A stretch of DNA of 64,000 nt from Oscheius tipulae (lineage: Eukaryota > Nematoda > Chromadorea > Rhabditida > Rhabditidae). The position numbers and the translations under genes were made by a program. The DNA is taken from contig JASJZH010000004.1 in the NCBI GenBank assembly GCA_037178975.1, positions 3,410,001 through 3,474,000 on the forward strand. The letters are read 5' to 3'. The notes beneath the pieces are model-generated. The model had not been told where the DNA came from. It searched no databases and saw only the letters and a list, made by a program, of their open reading frames with translations. Positions within the stretch are counted from its first letter, which is position 1; every line of letters starts with the position of its first letter. This document shows, in pieces, positions 19,501 through 29,584 of the stretch.

Positions 19501-21451
19501 CAAAAAGAAGTGGGTTCAAAGGTTGGGGAATGAGTTCACAGGATAGGAAGTGGGATATAACGGAAGGGAGGGGGACTCAAAAGGTAAAAAGTGGGTTCGA
19601 GGGATAGAGTTCAAAAAATAGAAAGTTGGTCAAAAGGGTGGGAAGTGGATTTAAAGGACTGAAAGGGAGATCAAACAATGAGAAACGGGTTGGTTGACAG
19701 AATAGGAAGCGGGTTCAATAGTTTAGAGAGTGGGTTCAAGGAATACGAAGTGGGTTAAAATGTCAGAAGTCGGTTCAAAGGCTTGCACGTGGGTTCAAAG
19801 GGTAAGAGAGTTTGTTCAAAGAATAGGAAGAGCTCAATGAAATGGAAGTGGATTCGAGGGTTAGGAAGTGGTTTCTAAGAGTGGGAAGCGGGTTCCATGA
19901 GCTCCAAAGGGGACGAAAAGGACCGAAACAATTTAGGCATGCCCCGAAAGAGCATAGCCTAGCTTGTATAACAATCAAAAGAAATGTTCAAGATGTGGAC
20001 GAATGTTCAAATGGCGAGGCGAGATGCGAGCAGAAGTGTGTGAACATTCCTGGATCATACCAATGCATCTGTGATCGAGGATACGCGTTGGGATCCAATG
20101 GAAAGACTTGTCAAGACATCGATGAGTGCGCTGTCTGGTCAGGATCAGGTCTTTTTCCATTGTTCTGTGAACGAAGGACAATTTAGGAAGTGACTTGTGT
20201 ATGGGCGGTTGTATCAACACGAAGGGCTCCTACATCTGTCAATGTCCTCCAGGCTACAAGATTCAGACCGATGGAAGAACTTGCGTGGACATCGATGAAT
20301 GTGCTCTTGGAGAATGCCAGGGACACGACAGGATATGTGTCAATACTCTCGGTCACTTCAAGTGTCATCACATTGAATGTCCTCAGAACTACGTCCACGA
20401 CAGTAACTACAAAAAGTGAGTTTTTCTATTTGAGTCCGAGTGGATGTGGTGCCTCCCCTACTAACCAGTTTGCAGTCGGTGTAACCGCGGTCCAAAAGTG
20501 TGTGAAGGAGTCTCCGAGTCCATTTGTCAGGCCAGACATCCTATCCACTACACGTGGCAGTATATTGCGATTCCGAAGGCTGTTCCGATCTCCTCACATC
20601 GTCCATCTGTTACTCTTTTCACCATCAAAGGTCCGTCAGCTGGCGATGCCCAAGTCCAATTCGAGCTGGGAGTGAGCAAAGTTGTACCAGGTTAAGACTA
20701 ACTACTCACATTACTAATGAAGCTCACAGAAGGGCCATTCACACAGTCAGCTGTTCGAGCCAATTTCCTTCTCCAGAAGGGTACCCAGAGGAATTCGGCT
20801 GTCATCGCTCTCCGCGACTCTCTTGACGGCCCTCAGACTGTATATCTGGCTCTTACCCTTAGACTCTCCAAGAATAATAGTTTTGTTGGCAAATACGTTG
20901 CTAACCTTGTTGTCCATGTGGCCTCTCATAAGAGACACAGTAACGCCATTCCATAACTTTTTGTAATTTGTTTTTTTCTGTTCTATTCAGGATGTGATAC
21001 GGGTCTTTTCTAATAAAAAAACTTCTAGTCACATCCAAGACGGATACTCGTGTATCAAAAGATGCGGCGAAGACGACGTTCACTGTCTGGCTAATCACAC
21101 GAGAGAGATACTCTTCCAATTCAGAGCTATTCCCACCATGCATCTGGTTCATCATCCTTTAGAGGTAGTTACTTGAACTATTCTCATCAAAAGAAACTTC
21201 AGGTGTCTCGGATTCGAGCCTCGATGGACATCCCGTTCTCCGTCGACTACTCGGTCGACAGTCACTTCGGAGGACGGTATTTCGATGTGGAACAGGACAA
21301 AAACATTGGAATCGTCCGACTGGTCCGACCGCTCATCGGTCCAACGACTGAAACCGTCCGAGTCAACATCAATACGAAGAGTAGAAACGGTGTAGTGATG
21401 GCCTACAATATTGCTTTGATCGACATATCCGTCTCCCGGTTTTCCTTTTAA
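16569..21451 (+). CDS. fbl-1: Fibulin-1 (extracellular matrix), with C- and D-type ends
   Basis: Secreted matrix glycoprotein. Signal peptide [15 protein letters not shown], then anaphylatoxin-like CC modules ([30 protein letters not shown]). About nine EGF repeats follow, most calcium-binding with D-V/I-D-E-C starts and the C-x-N-x-PGS(F/Y)xC core ([80 protein letters not shown]). Two alternative fibulin-type terminal modules come in sequence. The first is about 20475-20956 ([20 protein letters not shown] ... [10 protein letters not shown], stop 20956). The second is about 21035-21451 ([13 protein letters not shown] ... [20 protein letters not shown] ... SVSRFSF). These correspond to the known 1C and 1D isoforms. 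Large introns at 18526-18988 and about 19140-19990 hold a nested gene and a repeat array. Confidence 0.92.
18554..18820 (-). CDS. Small secreted Cys-rich peptide nested in fbl-1 intron
   Basis: Lies on the opposite strand wholly inside fbl-1 intron 18526-18988. ATG 18820; one 36-bp intron (GTGAG...TTTCAG); mature frame about 76 residues. The signal peptide is [17 protein letters not shown]. Two tandem copies of a four-Cys motif follow: [19 protein letters not shown] and [20 protein letters not shown] (pattern GPC-x4/5-C-x5-C-x4-C), each copy on its own exon. This resembles the short CC/EB-like Cys modules common in nematode secreted proteins; no function can be assigned. A TATA box (18855-18861) sits 34 bp upstream of the ATG, so it probably has its own promoter. 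Confidence 0.78.
   Translation of the reverse strand: MFYFVVFLILSTTMARQNLFEKAAGPCVNGQCPSNYGCLSEQCVPVPDKALVRLYSKFQKTFQALGPCLSNNLCQKGAICLNSECFRF
18855..18861 (-). promoter_or_regulatory. TATA box of nested Cys-rich gene
   Basis: Minus-strand TATAAAA in the context GTTGTATAAAAAGAGGC, 34 bp from the ATG at 18820. This is the expected position for a gene with a short 5' UTR. Confidence 0.55.
19205..19240. repeat. Perfect 12-bp stem hairpin
   Basis: CAATTAGTGTGC at 19205-19216 is exactly complementary to 19229-19240 (GCACACTAATTG), with a 12-nt loop. It lies just before the tandem repeat array in the same fbl-1 intron. Confidence 0.8.
19440..19905. repeat. Degenerate purine-rich minisatellite in fbl-1 intron
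   Basis: About 20 imperfect units of roughly 20-26 bp around the motif GGAAGTGGGTTCAAAGG: AAGTGGGTTCAAAG near 19464 and 19511, AAAGTGGGTTCGAGG near 19588, AGAGTGGGTTCAAGG near 19727, CGTGGGTTCAAAGGG near 19787, AAGTGGATTCGAGGG near 19846. The plus strand is strongly A/G-biased. It lies between two EGF exons. Confidence 0.8.
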
Positions 21452-22224
21452 TTATATCTAGCCAATGAATCTTTTTCTCAAGGAGTCATCTGTTTCGTTT
21501 GCAAGCGGCATATTACATTCATCTGACCTCTCATTCCTCATTTCTCTATGCAAGTGAGGTATCCCCAGCAGTTCTGCTCTCATGGCAAACAACGTGTTAG
21601 CAGTGAAAACGGCTGTAATACGAAGAAAAAAAGTGAGACTAGAGGCAAGGAAGTGGCGGCTTTTGACCCGAATCTGTCCTCATTATCCTCTCCCCATTGG
21701 AACTTGATTTCAGCTATTCAATGGCACGAAACTGCCGAAAAGTGAATCAGTTGGCTTGAGAGGTCCTGCCCCCTTTTGGCACAACTGACCACAAATAACG
21801 CCCTTTCCTCAAATTGACTTAGAGACTGATTTACGTATACACCGACTCTGTCTTGAGGTGTCACTTCCATTGCTTCTCTTCCCTAACCAGCTAATACTCA
21901 ACACCTTTTTCACCTTCTTCAAGGACTGTCAGCTCAGATAAGACTCATATTTGGAGGTCAGCATCCTTCGCAACTCTTTCGGACTCGAGTGTGGCGGTCG
22001 TAATTGAAGTTTCACAATGTCATTAGGGGCGTAAGACCTCTCATTTCGAAGCTAATCAACACCCGTGTCGAGTCCCTTTTTGAGATTCAATGATTGCCCC
22101 ATTGGTATTCCTCCCAGTCACTTTCCGGTCCTCTCCTCCAATTAGCACATGCTCATCTCTCATTCACTTCCCAGCTGCTCATTGCGCATTGTCAATTCAG
22201 CGATTCACAGATGATTCTTCGGCT
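21452..22224. other. Intergenic between fbl-1 and L1-type gene
   Basis: 773 bp with no supported coding sequence. It should contain the fbl-1 3' UTR and the promoter of the adhesion receptor. CT-rich tracts lie near 22120-22210. Confidence 0.5.
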
Positions 22225-25200
22225 ATGAGGGTACATCTCTTTACACTTCTTCTTCTGCTATCGCTGCGTGGGACAGTCCTAGCTGACAGAGGTAGGATCA
22301 AGGACCTCTCGATCAACAGCTGATTTCTTTTTTCAGGCCCTCCCAAGCTGCTCCATCAGCCTCCCGAACAAGTTTGGCTGCCGCTGGACCCGTCTCCTCA
22401 GAGCAAACCGGTCCTCAAATGTGTGGCCTCAGACAACGTCGACAGGTATTGAGTATTGTTGTCTATTTGAATAGATTCTTCAGCTATGAATGGCGTAAGA
22501 ATGGAGATCCTCTGAACATTGGAGGTGCTTTGGAATGGGAGAGACCTGGTCAGACTGGCAGTATAGTTTTCACTCGACCCTCCCACGACGTCGCTGGCTA
22601 CTACCAATGCTTTGCCGCGAATATTTTCGGAACAGCTGTCAGCTTGAGAGTTCATGTACAGATTGGAGGTCAGTTGGAAGCCGGCTGCAATCAACATGCA
22701 GACAGCGGAAACCGTTGGGAGCGAGACCAGATAATCCTCACGAATCACGAATTGCGGGTTCTTTGTTGAGTAATTGGGGGGATAAGAAACAGAGGTCATT
22801 TCCAAGGGGCTCCATTATTGTAATTAGGGACAGCTGGACAGGAAGCCCAAACAACAAACAAGACGGATTTCAGTTCTCGAACATTTCCCATCGAAACCGA
22901 TAAGACGGATTGTTGTGACTGAGGGAGAGTCTCTGACTCTTGACTGTCATCCTCCGAGGTAGTTATCGTTTATTATGAACTCACAAAATGCTCAGAGGCA
23001 CTCCACCACCCACTCTCTTCTGGCTCTATAGAGACACAGAACAGGACTCAGTAATTGAGACGATTCGACGAAGACACATCGCTGTGGACGCGCATGGGAA
23101 GCTTCACTTTTCGGCTGTTCAACAGCATGATGGACGACCTGTGAGTCCATTTTTCGCGGTTAGCGACCCTCTTTGGAAGGCGCTCATCCATTTCAATTAC
23201 CCAAGAGCGGCGACCAAAGAGGCAGTGCTAAAGACAGCCTGGAATTATTCACACTGGACTCGGATTCGGCAATGGCTTTCAGAACTTGCTCTACGAGTGT
23301 GCTGCGACATCTCCAGTTCTTCACGGGGAGTACAGATCAGGGGATCAGGTCCAGTTGGAGGTCAGACGGAGAGATCAACAGACTCCTCTGGAGGTACACG
23401 CCATGTACACTTCTCCTTCCGAAGTGACAGTCAAAGCTGGAAGTCGTCTCAAACTCCAGTGCATTTTCGGCGGATTGTAGGATATTCTTCAGTCACAAAG
23501 AGCACAGTTTTAGTCCGGTACCGACGGTTCTCTGGTCCAAGTTGGATGGTGAGATGCCCAAGGACAGAATGAAGACTCTGACATCATCAGACAGCGATTT
23601 TGGGAAATCCTTGATAGTGGACAATGTCCATCCGGATGACGCGGGTCACTACGAGTGCCAGGCTCAAGATTTGACTCATACTGTCAATGTTCGAGTCATG
23701 GGTACTTTTTCCTTTCTCTGGTAGACTACCTGGTTTCTAGCCGCTCCATTCTGGCATTTGTCGCCTCCAGAAGATGTAACCCAGTCTGAAGATCACGGAG
23801 CCGAACTTCACTGTTCAGCCGGTGGATCTCCCCCGCCTATTATCCGTTGGAGTATGAACGGAGTTCCTCTCCATCGTAATTTGTTTTTGTTCTATCGTAA
23901 ACAACCTTTCAGAATTACCAGATACCTCTCGTCGAATGCTTCTGGATGGCGGTCGTCTTCTTCGAATCCCAGATCTGCATCACGAGGTTTGATCCAATCA
24001 CAGCAATCAATCGCTTACGCTGCTTGCATTTCAATTGTTTTACTTTACTCTAATTCAACTCGTCAACTCTAATTGTTCCTTTCGAACTTAAAAACTGAGT
24101 TGGTTTACCTTAATATAGTTCCCGACAGTTGTTCCAGAAAGGCACTTCTAACATGATGTCCAGGTACGACGATATGGGTTTTCAGGTCGACACTGGCGTC
24201 TACCAATGCAACGCCTCAAATCCTCTGGGATATGTCTACGCAAATGCCTACATCAATGTCAGAGGTAACTTTTCGAATAGAGAAAAGCCATCTGCTCATT
24301 CAGCGCACGCTCCACGTTTTATGATGCCAGTCGAGCGAATCTGGAAGGTCGTTTTGCGAACTGAAGTCCATCTGAATTGTGATGTCGATGCTGCTCCGGA
24401 AGCTGTGGTCCGATGGGTCGATGCTGACGACAAGCCACTTCAAATCATCGAGGGAAAGTCAAAAGTGCGTTTATTTGCGTTAGAAAAGATGGAAGACAAG
24501 TGGTAGGAGGAAGAAATAGATGAAAGTTGGCATGGCAGAAGCTAACATAAGGGTGATTAGGGAAACCAACAAGAACAAACCCTTGACTTCGATCAAAGCG
24601 AAGTAACCATACGAGTGGTCGGTTGCTCCTCTTGTGTAGTTGACGAGCAGAGCCTCTCCTTTGAACATGAGCTTTTTGTCTACCATCTTTCCTTTTATGC
24701 TAAACAACGTTTGTTCGCGGGTTAGGAGGTGGACTGAGCGACTCACATAGTGAACCTTCCGTCATCAAACCCAAGTTCACTGCCATCTGGGACATCTCCA
24801 AAAAGACGAACGTGAAAATGGGAAAAGTTTCCAGAGGGGATGAACTCGAAACTCATCGAGCTCGACGTATTTCGTAGCTTAAATTCGTTCTTTTGGAAGT
24901 CGAGATAGAGAAAATTTATCTGTATCCTCTGGACATAGCCACCACTAGATCCCCATTGGTTACTGTCAGTTCGAGATGATCCTCGATGTCTTCGTTTCCA
25001 CCAACTGTTATAGAGGACTGGGTAAAACTCTTTGGAAGGGTGAGAAGGTGTGTGAAAAGGTGTAAAGACGGATTGTTCTTCCATAGTTTTCTGTTCAACT
25101 CTGGTAGTTGATTTTCCTTTCTGTTTGCCTCTTCCAGACCTCCAACACTCATCGGAAGCGGAGACTGATTGTTTTCATTAATAGTGGAAAGTGACTCACC

Positions 25201-28200
25201 CAACTCTCCTCCTCGATTCCGATTTTCACGAGCTCTCTTGGGGAGAGAAAAGTGATTTGGCTGTTGAGTTGAACTTTGACAGGAACCTTGGGAACTGACA
25301 TTACTTTCAAATCTCAAGTTCTCTATCATAAAAAAATAGGACGCTAGCTAACCTTCTCGACTATCAACTACGTAAATGATGGCAGGATAAGAATAGTTCC
25401 TGCTAGGATCTGCTCGGAAAACGGTCATCTGAATAGGAATTACGATAAATTTAATAATAGAAACCATAGAGATGGGGTAGTCGAAAACAGGTAGAAGGAA
25501 ACCATCTTTGTCCTTCCGCTTCACAACTTTGCACAAACTAGACTTTTTTGAACATTAAACACACAAAACCAACGCGTATGAGATATTTCCGTCCCCTATA
25601 TAGATCCCCTTTTCGATATCGAGAGCTTCTTCAGACTCCGAGGAGGCCACAAAGACAAGCCTGGGTACCGTGAAGTTCTTCGTAGTTTCCTGGAGTGCGA
25701 AGTCATTCACAAAGTAGTGTTGGGACAATAATTTCGATTGAACCATAAGGGGAAGAAGGAGTAGGAGAAGCATTTTGGGAATGACAATGTGAGCTTATCT
25801 ATTGTAGGTTTGAAGGGTAACAAAGAGAAGTTGTTTGTTCAAAACAACCGAGTAAAGTCAACATTTCAGATTCTTCCCAACCATACCTTGATTATCTACG
25901 ATGTCAACTCGGACGACGAGGGACTCTACTATTGCAATGTCTCTAACAAGTACGGCATAAACAGAGCAACCAATCAGCTGAGAGTCTACAGTTTGTTAAG
26001 TTTCACATCTGAAACTCAAAATATTCAGAACCGACCTACTTTGTCAAGGTACCAACACCGAAAACCCTGTTCTTGGAAGCCGGAAGAGACGCGGAACTGC
26101 TCTGTGAAGCTGTAACCGATTCACGACTCGATGTCGAGTACAAATGGACCATCAACGGACAGCTGGTCAACAATTCGAAGAACTTTGAGTATTTTCTTCC
26201 CATTCACCTTTTAGAGAATTCATTCAGAATTCTACCGGACCGGCTGCTGATCAAAAAGGCAAGAGGACGCCATTCAGGAAGTGTCGACTGTGCAGCCGTG
26301 ACCGATGTCGATTTGAAAGTGGCTTCTGTAACTGTTACTGTTCGAGGTAACTTCAGACAATATACAAGTTCAAGCCACAGATGTTCCTTCGAATCCGGAT
26401 ATGGAAGTTCCTACATGCTCGGAGAGGAAGGCTGTGGTCAAGTGGAAGGCGTCCAGTCCGCACGGCGACCCTATCCGAAAGTACTTGGTCGAAGTCCAAA
26501 CTGACTTCAAAAAAGGAATTTGGGAGCTGTTGACAGAAGAGACCAACACGGAGAGAGAAGACTTTGAGATTGATGTCACACTCACACCATGGGTGAATTA
26601 TACCTTCAGAGTCATCGCTGTGAATACCCACGGAAGATCAGATGTCGGTTTGATTGGACACGAGAATGGTAGGCTGAATTGTCTTCCTCTGAAAACCTTG
26701 AACTACAGACCACGCTCCAGTCGCTCGATGTCAGACTCGTCCCTCGTTCCCATACACGAATCCTTCTGGAGTCTGGGCAGCAGGCACGCAACCAGACAAC
26801 CTCGTCATCCACTGGAATGCCAGTAGGTCTCTTTCAGTTCTTAGGAAATGAACTCGTTCAGTGGACAAATATTACTGGAATGCGAAAAATCTCAACTATC
26901 TCATCCGATACAAACTGAACGAGCCAAATTCTGCTTGGACTGAGTTTCTTGTCGAGGATCCTCTAGCAGTACGTGCTCCATATCTTACTGTTAGGAAATA
27001 ACTTCCAGAGCTCTACGACAGTCAGAGAACTCCCAACATTCCGCGAGTTCCTGGTACAAGTTCGGGCTGTCAACTCGAAAGGGCCGAGTATTCTGGAGCC
27101 AGAAATTGTCAAGGGATTTTCAGGAGAGGACGGTAAAGAGTTCTCTTTTCAAATGACAAGAGCATGTTCAGTACCCTCGATCGAGCCGGGACAGTTCAGT
27201 GTTGTTCGAGTGATCAACTACACCTCCGTCGAGTTTAGTTGGATTCCTGTGGAAAAGGACACTGTCAATGGATATTTCGAAGGATATGAGGTAGCTCTAA
27301 GACTCTTCGAGATGGACATTGATGCAGATTGAATATTGGAAGACGGATGAGCCGAAGCGGAGGTACAAAGCTGTGGCCCCTGCCGGAAAAGAATCAAGAA
27401 TCGTGACTAGCTTTGTGGCCCACACGAACTATTCAGCGATAATGAGAACGAAAAATAGACAGTATTCGAGCAGTCCTAGCCGGCTTGTTCGTTTCGAGAC
27501 GCCTGAAGGAGGTACAGAGATTGAGCACAAGGCAGTGTATCATATTCAGTTCCGTCGAGAGTGGCCAATCTGAAAGTCTTCGCTGTGGGAGCTCATTCTA
27601 TCCTCGTCTCATGGGAGAAACCACCTCAACCCAACGGACTGCTTCAAGGATACTTCCTGAGCTTCGATAATGACAGAAGTATGCATTTTGAAACTACAAT
27701 ACGAAGAGAAAAATGTTCAGATGAGACGGAAGAGACATACGTGCTACACAAGCAACTACACTATCTTCACGAGCGCTCTATTCCGGAGACAGCTTACAAA
27801 GTGTCAGTTTGGGCAGAGACAAGCGCTGGCGAAGGTCCAAGAACCACTCGACCTCTTCGGACTTGGTCTCTACGTCCACCCGATGCTCCCTACTTCAAAG
27901 TCTCCAATGTGACTCTTGATTCTATGACAGTGACCTGGCTACCGTCCAATGGAACAGTCTGGAAGATGCCTGGTGCCTCGTTTTATGTCAACTACACTCT
28001 GGAGGGTCAGTATTTCTTAGAAAATGAATAAGTTGAAAAAGGTTCAGAGTCTGGCGAGTACAAACAGTCTACCGAGGTCTTCCTACCGAACACACAGATA
28101 TTCATAGACGGATTGATGGATGCGAGTAAATATATCATGGTCGGAGTTGCAAAGGACGGACCGGGGGTCTCTCGCTCGGAACCGATACCTGTCTTCACCC

Positions 28201-28477
28201 AACAGAAGGAGAATGCTTCCCATCTGAACCAGGAGTCTCTTCGAACTGCCGCCTGGTTCATTTCAGTGCTGTTCGCTCTCGCCGTTGCCCTAACTGTCAT
28301 CACGATAACCTGCTGTTGTGAGGAACGAAAGAAATCCGCCGGATACTCTGTTCGTAGAAAGGTATGCCTCAAACTGTCTCTCTAATGTTGTCTTAGGAAT
28401 TAGAAGTTGGTCATCAACTAGAGTCTAACGAAGAAGGACGTCGTTTTCTCGAATACAACTACGGGTACAAGTCGTAA
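22225..28477 (+). CDS. lad-2: L1CAM-family cell-adhesion receptor (6 Ig + 5 FN3 + TM)
   Basis: Neuronal type I membrane adhesion protein. Signal peptide MRVHLFTLLLLLSLRGTVLA. Ig1 (PPKLLHQPPEQVW...YYQCFAANIFG), Ig2 (VTEGESLTLDCHPPRGTPPP), Ig3 (VTVKAGSRLKLQC...DDAGHYECQAQD), Ig4 (GAELHCSAGGSPPPIIRW...GVYQCNASNPLG), Ig5 (TEVHLNCDVDAAPEAVVRW...GLYYCNVSNKYG), Ig6 (GRDAELLCEAVTDS). Five FN3 repeats follow (KAVVKWKASSPHGDP; a second near 26700-27130; TSVEFSWIPVEKD; ILVSWEKPPQPNGLLQGY; MTVTWLPSNG). The TM is AWFISVLFALAVALTVITIT. The cytoplasmic tail is only about 45 residues (CCCEERKKSAGYSVRRK ... EYNYGYKS) and lacks the L1 ankyrin-binding FIGQY motif. That fits LAD-2 better than SAX-7, hence the symbol; the paralogue choice is inference. 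The intron at about 24469-25807 hosts another gene. Confidence 0.88.
24480..25773 (-). CDS. Nested membrane protein gene inside L1-type intron, unknown family
   Basis: Minus-strand gene filling the 24469-25807 intron of the L1-type gene. ATG 25773 starts a signal peptide (MLLLLLLPLMVQSKLLS), followed by an ectodomain: FTVPRLVFVASSESEEALD, GDGNISYAL, FLLPVFDYPISMMTVFRADP, YSYPAIIYVVDSRE, then VPKVPVKVQLNSQITFLSPR, a Glu/Asn/Lys-rich linker, ITVGGNEDIEDHLELTV, EFKLRNTSSSMSFEFIPSG, FHVRLFGDVPDGSELGFDDG. A long hydrophobic stretch (GLFLLVSLITLMLASAMPTF and beyond) runs to the stop at 24480. Topology suggests a type I membrane or GPI-like surface protein. About seven short introns are implied; several junctions (near 25545, 25060-24930 and 24740) are not resolved, so the protein is approximate. 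N-x-S/T sites are frequent. Confidence 0.65.
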
Positions 28478-29584
28478 TCTCTTTCTCTATCCATTTATAG
28501 GCACTGATCTTATGTTGCTTGTTATAAACTTATGATTCGATCTCTCTTTCTGATCTTGAACAAAGCGTTGGGAATTAAACCATTGAAGTTGCATATGGTC
28601 TATGCTATACTTGTTCGACTCGACTCGATTCCGAGAGTCGGACTCGAAATGGACTCGAGTCGAGCCAAATGCCCTAAAATGATGTTTTCACAACGGTAAA
28701 CGTCCGATTTTCTCTATGAGGAATATATGCCTTATATGCTCATATACATTCACTGCTTTGGAAAGAAAAAAAAACCCAATTTTTTCAATTTCGGTCTCAC
28801 CCGACTCGAGTCGGCTCCAGGACTCGATTCGAATCCCAAGTATAGTGTATGCTCTACAAGTGGTTTTTAAATCGACAGTGGACGAGGGTCGAACTAGAAC
28901 ATTGTGTAGGAACTTCCAGAAGCTTCATCAGAACGGCTTCGGTTAGAGCCTGCATGGACCAAGATCACTTGAGCAGCTCAATCTCTGGTGGCGAAGGATA
29001 TAGTTCTTTGGTATGATTCAATCCGGTGAGTCGAGAAAGAGCATGTATGACTCCTAAAAACCATTTTCATTGTAGCATTGCGTGTCGGCTGATTCAGACA
29101 TTCTAAGTCATAAGAAAATGCGTTGAATCGCGACTGGTCCTGTTCATGTTGTGCAAACGTCGACAAAAATCGGAGTTTGAGGAAGATAGTCGAAAAAGGA
29201 AATTGACAAGGATATCGTATGAATGGTCAGAAAGATCTCAGTCCGCGGCAAAAAGATGGGAGGAAAACAACAGGTATTGGTCAAGTCTCTCTGTCGCCTC
29301 AATCGATGGATCACCGTCGACGTCAACTAAATTTAAAGTCAGGTTAATCAACCGCATTTTGTACGCAATCCAGTTTTGCGCATTAATCTCGCGTTACAAA
29401 CATGTACACGGATCACAAAGCTTTATATTCTCTGAGAAGACTAGATATTGGGGAGATACCACGTATTGGATATGTTCAAGCAGCATACTCGGAGATGGTA
29501 GAGTAGATGTTTTCTGTCGGTTGTGAGTCAAGAGCCACAATTTGGGAGAGACGTTGAGGTAGTCGAGCAGCCAAACAAGCAGGA
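28478..29584. other. Intergenic with MITE; no supported gene
   Basis: Between the L1-type stop and the plexin stop. A MITE lies at 28605-28845. Downstream there is a 126-codon plus frame (29146-29526; KRRQKSEFEEDSRKRK) and a frame near 28880 reading STVDEGRTRTLCRNFQKLH that faintly recalls a transposase helix. Neither has start, splice or family support. Confidence 0.5.
28605..28845. mobile_element. MITE with CTATACTTG ends and GACTCGAGTC palindromes
   Basis: 241 bp. Left end CTATACTTG at 28605-28613; right end CAAGTATAG at 28837-28845 is its complement, with further inverted similarity inward (GACTCGATTC / GATTCGAATCGAGTCC). Internal palindromes GACTCGAGTC occur on both arms. Flanking TATGC and GTATGC suggest insertion at TA. 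No coding potential. Confidence 0.75.

Noticed and set aside
29146..29526. 126-codon plus frame with a basic start (KRRQKSEFEEDSRKRK)
   Set aside because: No recognised homologue, no splice continuity, and it lies in a repeat-bearing intergenic region. It may be a transposon relic but cannot be shown.
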